Shown here piece after piece: positions 44,701-56,526 of a stretch of DNA of 64,000 nt (position 1 is its first letter; every line of letters begins with the position of its first letter). Below the pieces are notes generated by a model. It saw nothing but the letters and a program-made list of their open reading frames with translations, was not told the origin of the DNA and did not search any database. A program made the position numbers and the translations under genes. Origin of the DNA: Adenophora triphylla var. japonica (lineage: Eukaryota; Streptophyta; Magnoliopsida; Asterales; Campanulaceae); the NCBI GenBank assembly GCA_022495995.1, contig JAFEMH010001484.1:186001-250000 (forward strand), given 5' to 3'.

Positions 44701-47700
44701 GAGTTGGAAGAATATTGAATTTCGTTTAAACAAATCATTATAGGGACTTTTGTTGAATAGGGTGTTGAATGGTTAGGTGGAAGAGAGAGAAGATGATGTG
44801 GAGTGTTAAAATGGGTGTTATGAGGAACTTTTTTTTTTTCCATTGTAGATGGTCTTATGCACATCTTTCACCATTCACCGCCATCATTTATTTTCCTTCA
44901 TTATTAGGATTAACAAATTTCTATGAATGAATAGTAGAAATCAAGAGAGATGGGGATTTTTTTATTCTACTATTTTTCTATGTTAAACACATTGACCCTT
45001 TTTGCTTGTCTTTACTTTTTCAATTTTTAATTTTATATGCTATAGAGCACAAAAAGAGAGAAATTAAGGCGTGTCGAGTGAAAAAACAATTTGAGAAGAT
45101 ATATCATAATTGCTCTATTGAATACCTAAAGAAAATAGATAGATGGCAGATAGAAAAATACAAGAGAAAGAAAGTAATTCTATCAATATCTCTCCTAGAT
45201 TCACTAATTATTTGACTGTTGGCGGGTCTCTTCTAGGATAAGATCATTTATTTACAACGGAAGGGTATACAAAGTCAACAGATCTCAATGAATAGAATAG
45301 GATTTATGGCTACGCAAGCTGTTGAGAACGATTTTCAATCTGGTCAATATTAATTTTGACAAATTTTAATTTTAATTCATCACTTATTTACTTGAGTAGA
45401 ATTAAAGCAATTGTTTTTAATTAATCCCTTTTTACATTATACACATAACCTTCCTTTTTTATATGGTCGCATTTTTAGCACTTCATAATTTTGTTGTGCA
45501 TTTTAACTTATTTCTTTCTAGTGCTTTCACATAGTTTTAATAGGTCATATTAAGAGTGTCTTCAGAATAAATAGTGAGGACATTGGAGATTTTAGGACCA
45601 ACCCAAGCATTTAACATGATAACATCCAACTTGAAGGGAAATGAAATCAATGTGCAGAAATTCTAGCTAACATTGTAAAGGAAATGCGACTCAAGTATGA
45701 ACTTTAGCCCAATTTCAAATGTACACACTAAACTTATTTTTTTACAAATGTCATCACTGAACTATCCTAGATTTTGAAATTCCGTGATTCTATCAAAAAT
45801 TTCATAAAAATATAGTGAAATTAGTCATATGACCTCCCATTACTAATTTCTGTTATATTTTAAACAGTCCGTTAATAGTGTAAAAACCAAGTCTAATGAA
45901 GGTTTTTGGAATATCTAATGACCAATAGACCCTCAACATTGGTAAAGTCAATTGTCAATCTACACATCTCCTGTTATACCTAAAAAAACACCCTATTACA
46001 ACAAATTTTCATCATCTCAAAAAATTATTTCATCATGAACATTGAAACCCACCCATCAAAACTCACTTTCCTTTACCTCCAGAAAAATTAATTCTTCTTT
46101 CTCAAACCCACACATCTAAACCCACTTCCCTTTGAGTAGCTGCCACCGCCGCCAGAGCAGTCTCCATGAACGAAGGTTGAAGTTGATGTTGGTAAGATTA
46201 CTTACCTCCCTACTCGGTCTAGGGCTCAAATAGGGTGATAACACACACTCTGAACTAACCACCCCTTTCATCTTCAACCCCCATTGGCAATGTGTAGGAT
46301 TTGGAACTTTGGAATCCATTTTCAGAATCCGCCTCCTGTTTCCCTTCCCCTCTTCAACCCATGCTCACCGGTTCATACGTGCTGCTAGGAAATTCGGAGC
46401 ATGGTCGGGATTGGTAAATAGAGACCGTAAGGAAAAATTGGAAGTTTGACCGGAAGTGTTTTAGCTGGGGTACAAAATTGGGGATAGTGTGACTGTAAGA
46501 ATTGGAGGAAGAATGAAGATTGCATGTGTTGATTAGAGAGGGGGTCGACGGACTGGTATGGTCACTGAAGTAGGAGGCTGAGGTTTGATAGGATCATTGT
46601 TTGGGTGATTGAATAGAAAGTTGATCAGATTCATGGAAGGAGAGAAACTGGGAAAGGGTTTCCGGAGAAGAATGAGAAGGAATTGTAGGTTTGGGCATGT
46701 TATGTTTATATGTTATGTGAAAGGAGAGATAAAGAGAGGGTGAGAGAGTGATTTTTAACAGCATTAACGGACATGTTAAAAATCAAATAAGTTAGTAACA
46801 TGATTCACTTTCGCTACATTTTTAACAGGATGGAGTCATGACATTTAAAAATGAAGTATAGTTCAATGATGACATTCGCAAAACAAATAATTTAATGAGC
46901 ACATTTGAAATTGCCCAAAATTTCAGTGAGAAATTTATTATTTTGGACTAAACTATAACTACATGAGTTAAGGATTTGAACAGTAGGAAGAAAGGAATTC
47001 ACAGATTTCTCTGCAAAAGTATCAAAATTCCGCTTCTTCCGTTAAATGGCACTTTCAAGTGCTTATGAATTATGAATGGCGTATGTATAACCATTATTTA
47101 TGCAGGTCCAATGCATTTGAAATCAAAACTAACAATAGAAAGACGTTTGTTACATGTAAAATTGACAAAACTCTAATAGAGATAAGAGGGGAATGAATCG
47201 TAGTACAACGTCAAAACTCGTTTTAAATAATTTGACACCACCATCCCACAATTCAAACAAATTAATAATACTGAAGACAACATCATGAAGATCAAGTTCA
47301 GAAACCAAAATTTTGCAAATACACCCCATATTTAGTATTGCACCTTTGCAGGGGATAAACAACGATCAAAGTTCAATTTGTCTATAATAAGTGATAAGAG
47401 ACTATTATATAGTCATTTATCCTTATTTTTATATACTTTTTATTGCATAAATCATCATTTCTCATTTTATTTCATATACTTTTTAGTTCCTTTTCCTTAT
47501 TTTCTAGATTTTACGCTTTTGGTATTTTTCTTGCTTTTTAAGACAGATTTTAGGTTCATTTTTATCAAAAGGATACTTGGACACTTCAAGGCAAAAGACT
47601 TGGGAGAGCACCAACCAAATCAAGCACACAAAGTTAAAATTCAGACAGAGCGGCCGTGCAGCAAAGATGGAGCGGCCGTGCACTTGGCCTTTCCAGGCCA

Positions 47701-50700
47701 TTTTTGGCCCTAAATTATAGAGTGGCCGTGTCTTGAAGAGGGAGCGCCCGTGTCATCTTATGGAGCGGCCGTGCAGCTTATATAGGAGCGGCCGTGCGAA
47801 GTGTCAAGACTTAAATTCAAATCTGGCGCCAAGGGTCACACGGCCGTGCAACTTCCTTGACGCGGCCGTGCAAAACGCGACTGCAGACGTAAAGGCACCT
47901 TTTGGTTGCACCCGATTGAAGAGTTCCCTCCTTTTTATAAATAGGACCCTAGTGATCAGTCTAAAACACGAACGAATTATTAGAGAGAAACTACTGATAT
48001 TAGATAGATAGAAAAACACAAATACTTGTGATAACAATTTCTAAGGAGATTTGAAGATCAAGTCATTATTTTGTTCTTGAAGTCACTTTGGAAGAAGAGC
48101 AATAAAAGTGAAGCATTATTTCCAGCATTTGTTCATCATAAGTCTTTCTTACTCAATCTCTTATTTTAATTGCTTATATATTTTAAATGGCTTGTGAGTA
48201 ATCCCCCATATTCTTGGGGTTGGAAACTCAAAAGCATGCTTATTCATCATCAAAAAATGATTAGTCTTGTCTTCTTTCTTCATCTAAAACAATCTCTTTA
48301 TATTATTCTCTAAATGCCTTACTTATTGGCGATATCCAATTTGTATGATTCAGTCAATTGAGAGAAGTACCTAGCGGAGAATCTCAATTGACGGAACCAT
48401 ATAAAGAAACTAGGTTTATTGATCACGAGAGTAGTTGATGGCCTAGGGATGTTCCTTTAATGGAAAGTATGTTGACTTCCGTCCTTAATGGATTCTTACT
48501 AATTATGGTCGGCTAGAGATAAGCCGGAATGCCCGTTTGTGACGGGCGGGGGCAAACATAAACGGATTTCTCAAACAGTTAGGACATGATTAGTGAAGAA
48601 TACAAACGCTATTGTCCTAGCCCGAAATAGCGTAGGCCTAACATACCATCCTTGCTTTTTATGAAAATCTTTTATTTCTAAGACAATGACAATTTGATGA
48701 ATGAGAATATGTGTATGATTTCCAATCCCAAGAATGCTTCGTTTTATAAGATTTAAATTAAAAGTATTTTCTGTTTATGATCTCTCTATTATTCTAAAAA
48801 CAAATTTTATCTACCCCCCAATCCTTTCTATATTTTCTAAAAGACAAAAATATCCTTTAAGTAAACCACCGTCTCGTGGGATCGACTCGTACTTGCACCC
48901 GCTATATTACAATAGCCCGTGCGCTTGCGGATATAAAATAAACCGTTAGGTTTCGACCGAACAAGTTTTGGCGCCGTTGCGGGTGGACAACGGTTTACTT
49001 TTTATTTTTGTCTTTACTACAAATTTTTAGTTTTTATTTTGTTTTTACTATTTTGCTTTCCTGTCCTATAATCTGTTACGTTTAATTTTTCTTCAAGTGT
49101 TTTTCTTGTAGTTTATGAAACGGTCTCGGACATTTGTTGATAACTTTGATCCGGAACCCGAAAGAAGCTTTCACGAAAGATTAAGAAGAATTAGAGAAAC
49201 TTTGAAGAAACACATGGACGGAGAACCGCAAACACCCGCTAGGACCCTACGGGACTTTGTTAATCCAAGTACCCCGGGAACTAGATCCCCTATCGTTGTG
49301 CCGAATGCCGGAGCGGCACACTTTGAGATAAAGCCGCGACTTTTGCTTATGGTTATGAATAACCAATATAGCGGCACCGCTTTCGAAGATCCTCATCTCC
49401 ACATCCAAACATTCCTTGAATATTGTGATACCACACGTATTCAGAATGTTACCCCGGAAGCGATTCGGATGCGCCTTTTTCCTTTCTCTCTTAAGGATAA
49501 GGCGAAACAGTGGTTAATTTCAGTCCCACCCAACTCTTTTACAACTTGGGACCAAATTGAAGCAGCATTCCTTGGACGTTTCTTCCCTCCGAGCAAGGCT
49601 TGCTCAAATTCGGACGAAGATTACAAATTTTAGCCAAACAGGAAGCGAATCACTGTATGACGCTTGGGAGCGATTCAAAGATCTCCTAAGGACGTGCCCT
49701 CACCACGGGCTTGAAAAGTGGTTAATTGTGCACACTTTCTACAATGGTCTCACATATAGAACAAGGGAGACAATTGATGCCGCCGCAGGAGGTGCACTGA
49801 TGAATAAGACTGTGGATGAAGCATACGACTTGATAGAGAACATAGCCCTGAATCATTATCAATGGTTCAATGAGAGGGAACAACCGCGGGAGATTCCAGG
49901 TAAGTACAATATTGATGTCATTACTACCTTGTCTTCTAAAGTTGATATGCTTCTTAAAAAGTTTGAAAACTTTAATGTAAATCCCGTGGCCAACATTAAT
50001 GTTGTCTGTGAACTATGTGGGTCAAACTCACATAGTACAGAATGTTGTGAATTGCTTGACACTACTTCTAGTGATCAAGTAAACTTTTTTAATTCTTATG
50101 GGGAAAAGGGTGGTATGTATTCAAACACATACAATCCCGAATGGAGAAATCACCCAAATTTTTCCTATAAGAATATTTTAAACCCACAACCTTCTACACA
50201 ACCACCGGGATTCACACAAAAGAATTTCAATGGCAATTCTAGTGCTTTCCCTCCCCCTAAGTCTAAATTGGATCTTATTATGGATTTTATGATTGAAAAT
50301 AAAAATGAACAAGAGAAGACCAATAATGAGTTAAGGGAATCCATTAAGTCGTTAAATGCTAGGTTTGATAATTTAGCCGCCCACAATAGAATGCTTGAAA
50401 ATCAACAAGCTCAACAAGCCGGCACCTCGCATAGACCACAAGGGAGTTTTCCCGGTCAATCGCAAAGGCCCGACGAGCATGTTAGTGCGGTAGAAACTAG
50501 GAGTGGAAAAGAAATTATAGATCCCCTTCCTAAGGAAAATATCAAACCGAGTAAGGAGAAAGTTAGTCCAACCCCACCGATGGTTGAGACTAATGAAGAT
50601 GTTGAAAATGGGACAGAATCCCCTAAGATTTCTAGAAATTTTGACCCTCCAATACCATACCCCCAAAGGTTGGTAAGAGCCAAACTTGACAAACAATTTG

Positions 50701-53700
50701 CAAAATTTTTAGAAGTCTTAAAATCTATTTATATCAACATACCTTTTACCGATGCCCTTCAACAGATGCCATCTTATGCTAAGTTCTTAAAGAATATTCT
50801 TGCAAATAAAAGAAAACTTGAGGAGCATAAGAGGCGTCGCTTTAACGAAGAAGTAAGTGCCATTTTACAAAGAGAACTTCCTCCTAAATTAAAAGATCCG
50901 GCACTTTCTCTATTCCTTGCAAAATAGGTAAATATAATGTTGATAATGCTTTGTTAGATCTTGGGGCAAGTGTGAGCCTCATTCCGCTTTCGATAGGTAA
51001 GAAACTAGGTGTAGGGGAAATGAAACCCACCACTATTTCTCTCCAACTAGCGGATCGTTCCATTAAATACCCGGTGGGTATTATGGAAGACGTCCCTTGT
51101 CAAATTGGGAAATTGATCATCCCGGTTGACTTTGTAGTTCTTGAGATGGAGGAAGATCACCAAATTCCAATCATTCTAGGAAGACCTTTTCTTGCCACCG
51201 CTGGTGCAATAATAGATGTAAAGAATGACACTCTTTCTTTAAACATTGGAAATAAGAAAGTCGAATTTAAAGACTTAAATCTCAAGAAATCGTGCCATGA
51301 AGTTGACACTCCTAAGAATGATAGCAAAAAGGGTGAAAAATTGCAAGCCAAGGACTCAAAAATTTTAATTAAAAAGCCCTTAGATCATAGTGGTGAAAAA
51401 AATATGCACCCTAAAAAGCATAATAAGATTGAAAAATCAAAGGGTAGGGGACCTAAGAAAAAAGGCACATCAGGAGGTCGCGTTTGCATCAATCTTAAGA
51501 GCTCGATCACACCAAAGGGCAAGGAATGGCGAGTTATTAAAGATAAGAGACCATTACAATACCACTCACCATCCATTGTTACTGATAAAAAGGGGTCGAG
51601 CTTATGACCTTAAACAAGCATCATCGGAATAATAAACCGATGGATTATATTACTATTTATCATAATTTTGTTTACCACCGCATGCTTATCTTTTTACTCT
51701 TTGTTCCTTGAAACATTGAGGACAATGTTCATTTCAAGTGTGGGGGGGTAAATCTATCCTTTAATTTTTCGCTTTCTAGTTTTTAAATTTTACTTGCTTT
51801 CTAGGATAGATTTAATCGCTTTCTAGTATAATTTTTCTTTTTTAACTTAGTTGCTTTTTTTTTCTTTTATGCATGTATAATAGTATATATATATAAAAAA
51901 AAAAAAAAAAAAAAAAAATCCCTATGATGATCAAAAATCATTATCTTTATGCTTGCCATTTGCCCTAGTATAAATGCCTTTATCTTTCCTCTCATATTTT
52001 CTATACACTTAGAAATCTATAAAAAGGAAAAGTATAAGGGATCTTTTTAGGAAATAATTGAAAGCCTCATAAGTTGGTATAGCACAATATAGAATCTCAT
52101 CAAGGAAAATGCATTTGATTAGAAAGGAATTCTTTTATGCTTGGTTATATATGCAAATTTTGAATATATTCTTTTAAGATTGTACATTTTTTATCTTTAT
52201 TAGATATTTATTCCCTTTTTAGAAGCACCTTTTTGTTTGCATCCCTTGAATCACACCCTTTCATAAATTCCATCATTCCATTTTCAAATCAAGTCAAAGA
52301 AAAACACTTCTATCTTATTAATAAAAGAGTGACAATGGTCACCAAACCTTAAAAGCAAAAAGAAACCTATTATCTCCTAAGTAACTCGGGGCACGGCGTT
52401 CGCTGCGACGATGCTTCCTTGCCAAAACGGAAATAATATCCAAAAGTATTCTTAATCTAAGTATTAGGAACATGGGGCTCGCGACCACAATGTCTCCTAC
52501 TTGAAAGGATCAAGAATAACTTAGGTCTTTTGCAAAAATATAACACGTACAAAAATAAGATAAATTTGTTTGACTTTGACAAGATTTTTCCACTACCATC
52601 ATCCATTCTTCACCCTTGTGATTCAAGAATGTAATACAATTCTTCGGAACTTCTAAATTGTGAATAAATATTTATACCTTCTCTTGTATGTCTTAAAGAA
52701 ATAAAATTCATCTTTTCTGAAAAAAAAAAATCACTCTAAAAAGTGATAGCTTTTTCTACCAAGAAGATTCTTCCTTCTAGCATGCTTTACTTGGTCAAAA
52801 TTCTATATATGCTATATTAGGTTATTGTCTTGCATTTTATCTCTTTAAAAATAATCCTAAAATATTTCTTCCTAAAATAAATTTTTAAAGGTATTCAAAA
52901 TATGATTAGATAGATAAAGGCATTATCTACAAGGCATTCAAGGGCTTGCTACTTTATTTCTGAGGGATCAATCATATTTTTCTCCCTCTCCATATTTCAT
53001 TCTAAGTTTGCTTGGGGACAAGCAAAGGTTTAAGTGTGGGGGAGTTTGATAAGTGACTATTATATAGTCATTTATCCTTATTTTTATATACTTTTTATTG
53101 CATAAATCATCATTTCTCATTTTATTTCATATACTTTTTAGTTCCTTTTCCTTATTTTCTAGATTTTACGCTTTTGGTATTTTTCTTGCTTTTTAAGACA
53201 GATTTTAGGTTCATTTTTATCAAAAGGATACTTGGACACTTCAAGGCAAAAGACTTGGGAGAGCACCAACCAAATCAAGCACACAAAGTTAAAATTCAGA
53301 CAGAGCGGCCGTGCGGCAAAAGATGGAGCGGCCGTGCACTTGGCCTTTTCGAGGCCATTTTTGGCCCTAAATTATAGAGTGGCCGTGTCTTGAAGAGGAG
53401 CGCCCGTGTCATCTTATGGAGCGGCCGTGCGGCTTATATAGGAGCGGCCGTGCGAAGTGTCAAGACTTAAATTCAAATGGGCGCCAAGGGTCACACGGCC
53501 GTGCAACTTCCTTGACGCGGCCGTGCAAAACGCGACTGCAGACGTAAAGGCACCTTTTGGTTGCACCCGATTGAAGAGTTCCCTCCTTTTTATAAATAGG
53601 ACCCTAGTGATCAGTCTAAAACACGAACGAATTATTAGAGAGAAACTACTGATATTAGATAGATAGAAAAACACAAATACTTGTGATAACAATTTCTAAG

Positions 53701-55218
53701 GAGATTTGAAGATCAAGTCATTATTTTGTTCTTGAAGTCACTTTGGAAGAAGAGCAATAAAAGTGAAGCATTATTTCCAGCATTTGTTCATCATAAGTCT
53801 TTCTTACTCAATCTCTTATTTTAATTGCTTATATATTTTAAATGGCTTGTGAGTAATCCCCCATATTCTTGGGGTTGGAAACTCAAAAGCATGCTTATTC
53901 ATCATCAAAAAATGATTAGTCTTGTCTTCTTTCTTCATCTAAAACAATCTCTTTATATTATTCTCTAAATGCCTTACTTATTGGCGATATCCAATTTGTA
54001 TGATTCAAATTGAGAGAAGTACCTAGCGGAGAATCTCAATTGACGGAACCATATAAAGAAACTAGGTTTATTGATCACGAGAGTAGTTCAATGGCCTAGA
54101 TGTTCCTTTAATGGAAAGTATGTTGACTTCCGTCCTTAATGGATTCTTACTAATTATGGTCGCCTAGAGATAAGCCGGAATGCCCGTTTGTGACGGGCGG
54201 GGGCAAACATAAACGGATTTCTCAAACAGTTAGGACATAATTAGTGAAGAATACAAACGCTATTGTCCTAGCCCGAAATAGCGTAGGCCTAACATACCAT
54301 CCTTGCTTTTTATGAAAATCTTTTATTTCTAAGACAATGACAATTTGATGAATGAGAATATGTGTATGATTTCCAATCCCAAGAATGCTTCGTTTTATAA
54401 GATTTAAATTAAAAGTATTTTCTGTTTATGATCTCTCTATTATTCTAAAAACAAATTTTATCTACCCCCAATCCTTTCTATAATTTCTAAAAGACAAAAA
54501 TATCCTTTAAGTAAACCCTGTCTCTGTGGGATCGACTCGTACTTGCACCCGCTATATTACAATAGCCCGTGCGCTTGCGGATATAAAATAAACCGTTAGG
54601 TTTCGACCGAACAATAAGCAACATAAATTTTTTCCAAGGAATAAGTTTCTCTACATAAATATTTGGCAATATTTTGTATTACAAGGTTTTTATCGGCCAT
54701 AATTCTTTCAGCCTAGATTCAATTTCCCATGTTTAGTCACAAGAATCCAGCAACCACAAATTTCAACTTCTATAATTACTGAGTAAATATATATAATATT
54801 TCCGTTCGAATTAGGTCAGCTTGCCCAAAATTGTAAGAAACTGGACCCTATCAAACTAGAAATTCAAACTGCATGATTAAAACATGATTCAGACTGAATA
54901 CATATAAAGAAATTGTACCAAAGCAACATAAGGGCATACAGCATAGAGAATCAATTCTAACAAAAATACACAGCCACATAGCATTAACAACGCAATGTCA
55001 TTCACAATCATACATTATTTCAAGCAATAAATAAAAAGAGACAGAGTACTAACAAATTGCAAAGCGGGGCGAGAAATAGAGCCATTTTCGGAATGAGCGC
55101 AGATTTTGATGAAGGGTCTGCATCCTTGAGTACAGAAAATTGTACTCCTGCGAGGATTTGATTTTGCAGTAGGAGAATTCGTGAAGCTTATCGATGAAAT
55201 TTTCAGCGTACAATCCAT
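38709..55218 (-). CDS. DnaJ-type zinc-finger protein, probably plastid; 3 exons, 163 aa, 14.6-kb first intron
   Basis: Exons on the minus strand: 55218-55054 (55 codons), 40425-40167, and 38776-38709. All borders are GT-AG and the phases agree: 0 between exons 1 and 2, and a split Gly codon (G|GC) between 2 and 3. Exon 1 codes a Ser/Thr/Arg-rich leader like a chloroplast transit peptide. Exons 2-3 code a DnaJ-like zinc domain with repeated CxxC units: TRCSDCQAKGAVLCATCSGS, VKVRCLGCGGTGNIMCSEC and a GGRGHLGHA end. This is the layout of small plant DnaJ cysteine-rich proteins without a J domain (BSD2-like and related), which help fold or assemble plastid proteins. The zinc domain is certain; joining exon 1 across 14.6 kb is inference from phase and from the leader type. 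The intron holds a LINE relic, a Harbinger-like element, a MULE-like element and a 7.2-kb LTR element; intron 2 holds two Stowaways. Confidence 0.7.
39399..39607. mobile_element. Stowaway-like MITE (about 209 bp)
   Basis: Left end TCCCTGTCCCGGAATAAATG, right end CATTTATTCTGGGATGGAGG plus GAG, TA on the right. Lies in intron 2 of the DnaJ-type gene. Confidence 0.7.
39792..39983. mobile_element. Stowaway-like MITE remnant
   Basis: Left end CTCCCTTTGTCCCATAATAT after TA; the right end (GTGCGACATTTATTACAACG) is decayed. Similar subterminal words to 39399-39607. Confidence 0.45.
40880..41875 (+). pseudogene. LINE (non-LTR retrotransposon) pol C-terminal relic
   Basis: Forward frames give VVWEKVSSRGGGLELGNLVK, then LVDKWLWWFPQE and WHKVIKRNFG, which match the plant LINE segment after the RT domain. 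At 41569-41870 a zf-RVT relic appears (LNKLKQIRRP, then HNWCVNCKLSDES, then CDVTCYLWNQLF). It lies within intron 1 of the DnaJ-type gene, opposite strand. RT and endonuclease are missing (5' truncation typical of LINEs). Confidence 0.75.
41876..44192. other. Intron sequence, no feature recognised
   Basis: Inside the long intron of the DnaJ-type gene. Open frames show no known motif. A short (TA)n lies near 42960. Confidence 0.5.
44193..44854. mobile_element. Harbinger-like element (662 bp)
   Basis: Ends GACCATTTACAAAGG and CCATTGTAGATGGTC are near-inverse, each flanked by TTA. The interior holds, in reverse, the word TTTGATTTGGACACA found in the repeat units of 7783-9645, so it belongs to the same family. 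Confidence 0.75.
45703..46920. mobile_element. Element with about 190-bp terminal inverted repeats (MULE-like)
   Basis: The left arm (45703-45900) and the right arm (46757-46920) match in inverted orientation, including CAATTTCAAATGT, AATGTCATCA.TGAACTAT and GTCCGTTAAT words. Long arms fit Mutator-like elements. No transposase, and no clear 9-bp target duplication was found. The middle (about 46020-46700) is less AT-rich and unlike the arms. Confidence 0.6.
47392..48963 (+). repeat. 5' LTR
   Basis: TGATAAGAGACT to GACCGAACA. TATA box TATAAATA at 47936-47943. About eight GCGGCCGTG or related words (GAGCGGCCGTGC) lie at 47651-47875, upstream of the TATA box. Confidence 0.92.
48968..48983 (+). 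other. Primer binding site, Athila type
   Basis: TTGGCGCCGTTGCGGG, four bases after the 5' LTR. This form (tRNA-Asp type) is typical of Athila-like elements. Confidence 0.85.
49115..50930 (+). pseudogene. Athila-like gag, broken by frameshift
   Basis: The first frame (49115 to about 49605) gives the N-terminal part through LKDKAKQWLISVPPNSFTTW and FLGRFFPPSK. A shift near 49605 moves into the frame carrying RTKITNFSQTGSESLYDAWE, FKDLLRTCPHHGLEKWL and a zinc knuckle (CELCGSNSHSTEC). The pieces cover the usual retrotrans_gag domain and the hydrophilic tail to about 50900. A second shift near 50898 separates gag from protease. Confidence 0.85.
50900..51607 (+). pseudogene. Athila-like retropepsin and short tail
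   Basis: The frame gives FSIPCKIGKYNVDNALLDLG, then ASVSLIPLSIGKKLGVGE, LQLADRSIKYPVGIMEDV, and IPIILGRPFLATAGAIIDV. DLGAS in place of DTGAS is the normal Athila-type active-site form. After the protease there is only a basic K-rich tail ending at 51607; no RT follows. Confidence 0.85.
51608..53025. other. Noncoding 3' internal region of the gag-protease element
   Basis: No coding domain. Holds a purine motif GTGTGGGGGGGTA (about 51740), an (A)n run at 51897-51919, and two similar sentences-like blocks around 52385 and 52470 (GGGGC-CG words). RT and integrase genes of a normal element would be here. Confidence 0.7.
53026..53046 (+). other. Polypurine tract
   Basis: AAGTGTGGGGGAGTT directly before the 3' LTR, fitting plus-strand priming. 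Confidence 0.75.
53047..54613 (+). repeat. 3' LTR
   Basis: TGATAAGTGACT to GACCGAACA. Differences from the 5' LTR include several small indels inside the GCGGCCGTG zone (53304-53525). Confidence 0.92.
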
Positions 55219-55470
55219 TTCAAAATTTGCTGATGATGTTAGGATTGAAAGAAAGAAGGAATTGAGGAAGGTTATGAATTTTGGGTTCTTGGAAGAATCG
55301 ATGAAATGGAAGGAATATTTGGTTGTGTTCACCTCGTTATTAACGGTACTGTTCTTGGCAAATGGGCTCGGTCGGTCCGTTGAACCCAATCGATTAGGGC
55401 TGTCAATCAGGCTCAAACTTGACTTCATTTTTAAAACAGTATTTGGACATACAGTTCGGGTTTACCAATA
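55219..55470 (-). promoter_or_regulatory. 5' flank of the DnaJ-type gene
   Basis: Moderate GC sequence between the start codon and the Stowaway at 55471; likely leader and proximal promoter. No clear TATA box was identified. Confidence 0.35.
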
Positions 55471-55727
55471 CTCCCTCCGTTCCCTAAAACATTACTCATT
55501 TTTACAGTTATGCATAAAAAAATAAGAAATAATATTATTAAAGTAGGAGTTATGAGTGGGTAGGAGAGAGAAAGTGTGATAGAAAATAGTAAGTTTATAG
55601 TTATTCTGAGTATAACAAGTGGATCCCATGAATAAAGAAATATTAAAAAAAATCATTTTTAGAAAGTGTGATTTATGTTTAACGTCCTAAATAGCAAAGT
55701 GGTTAAGGTTCTATGAGACAGAGGGAG
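55471..55727. mobile_element. Stowaway-like MITE (257 bp)
   Basis: CTCCCTCCGTTCC at the left, GACAGAGGGAG at the right, TA flanks. About 250 bp upstream of the DnaJ-type gene start. Confidence 0.8.
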
Positions 55728-56526
55728 TAAATAAAGGGGATTTGAGCCGAAAGTTCTTTTTGGAACAAATCACTTTTCCTCAAGTTCCTCATTAAATAGA
55801 AATGACCTGAAAGTTCTTATGCAGTAATATATAATACTGCATGCAATATTATTATATTCACTCATATGTGAATATAATACTGCATCTATAATACAACATG
55901 ATAAAGAAATTTCTCGAACATTATGATACTTTTTAGAACTACCCGATCATTCTCCCATAAATAAAGACTTCAAATTTGTAATGAAATGTCAATAGTTACT
56001 CACTATCATCACTTATAGTTAGTCTAGGTTCTAAAATTCGGTTTTCTTCAAATAATTTCTTTTAAAATGAAAAATCTTTCTAACTATTATCTATATAATG
56101 ACCATTTTTATGAAATTCGCTACGCGGGATAATGAGTTTATATTTTTGTCCGTTTGAAATCTCTACTTAGCGATTAAATTTTCAAATTAAGTAATTAATG
56201 ATTAGTAAATTCTCCACAATGTGTAGCGAGTTTTAGTGTAACAAGACTTGTGTGCAGAAGAAGAGGCGATTACGGGTCATTTGGGAAAAATATATAGTTC
56301 ATGTGCTATTTTGAAAAAAGAGAGTAATTGTTGTGGAAAATATGTAGTTTATATGCTATTTTTTTATCGAAAATAAGGGTAATTGTTATGGTAAATTGTA
56401 TTATTATAGGGTAAATGTTGTGCTATTTTTTGCTTGAAAAAATTATGAATTTTAGAAGTAATATGTTAACACATTTGTTTATTTCATATAATTAAGGTAC
56501 TTGTTATGGATGTTTCAAATTGTTTG
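55728..56526. other. No gene recognised
   Basis: AT-rich intergenic sequence up to the solo LTR. Ends with GTTTG, the target duplication. Confidence 0.5.

Larger units (their letters stand above)
47392..54613 (+). mobile_element. Complete gag-protease-only LTR element, Athila-like (7222 bp)
   Basis: Two LTRs (47392-48963 and 53047-54613) of about 1570 bp differ at only a couple of dozen positions. Flanks are ATAAG at 47387-47391 and ATAAG at 54614-54618, an exact 5-bp target duplication. The primer site is the Athila-type TTGGCGCCGTTGC. Inside are only gag and protease; RT, RNase H and integrase are absent, and 51608-53046 is noncoding. This is a non-autonomous element that would need a full relative to move. 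It sits within intron 1 of the DnaJ-type gene, in the opposite direction. Confidence 0.92.

Noticed and set aside
47504..47713. Open frames in the LTR (repeated at 53174-53377)
   Set aside because: LTR sequence present twice; frames differ between the two LTRs and carry no domain.
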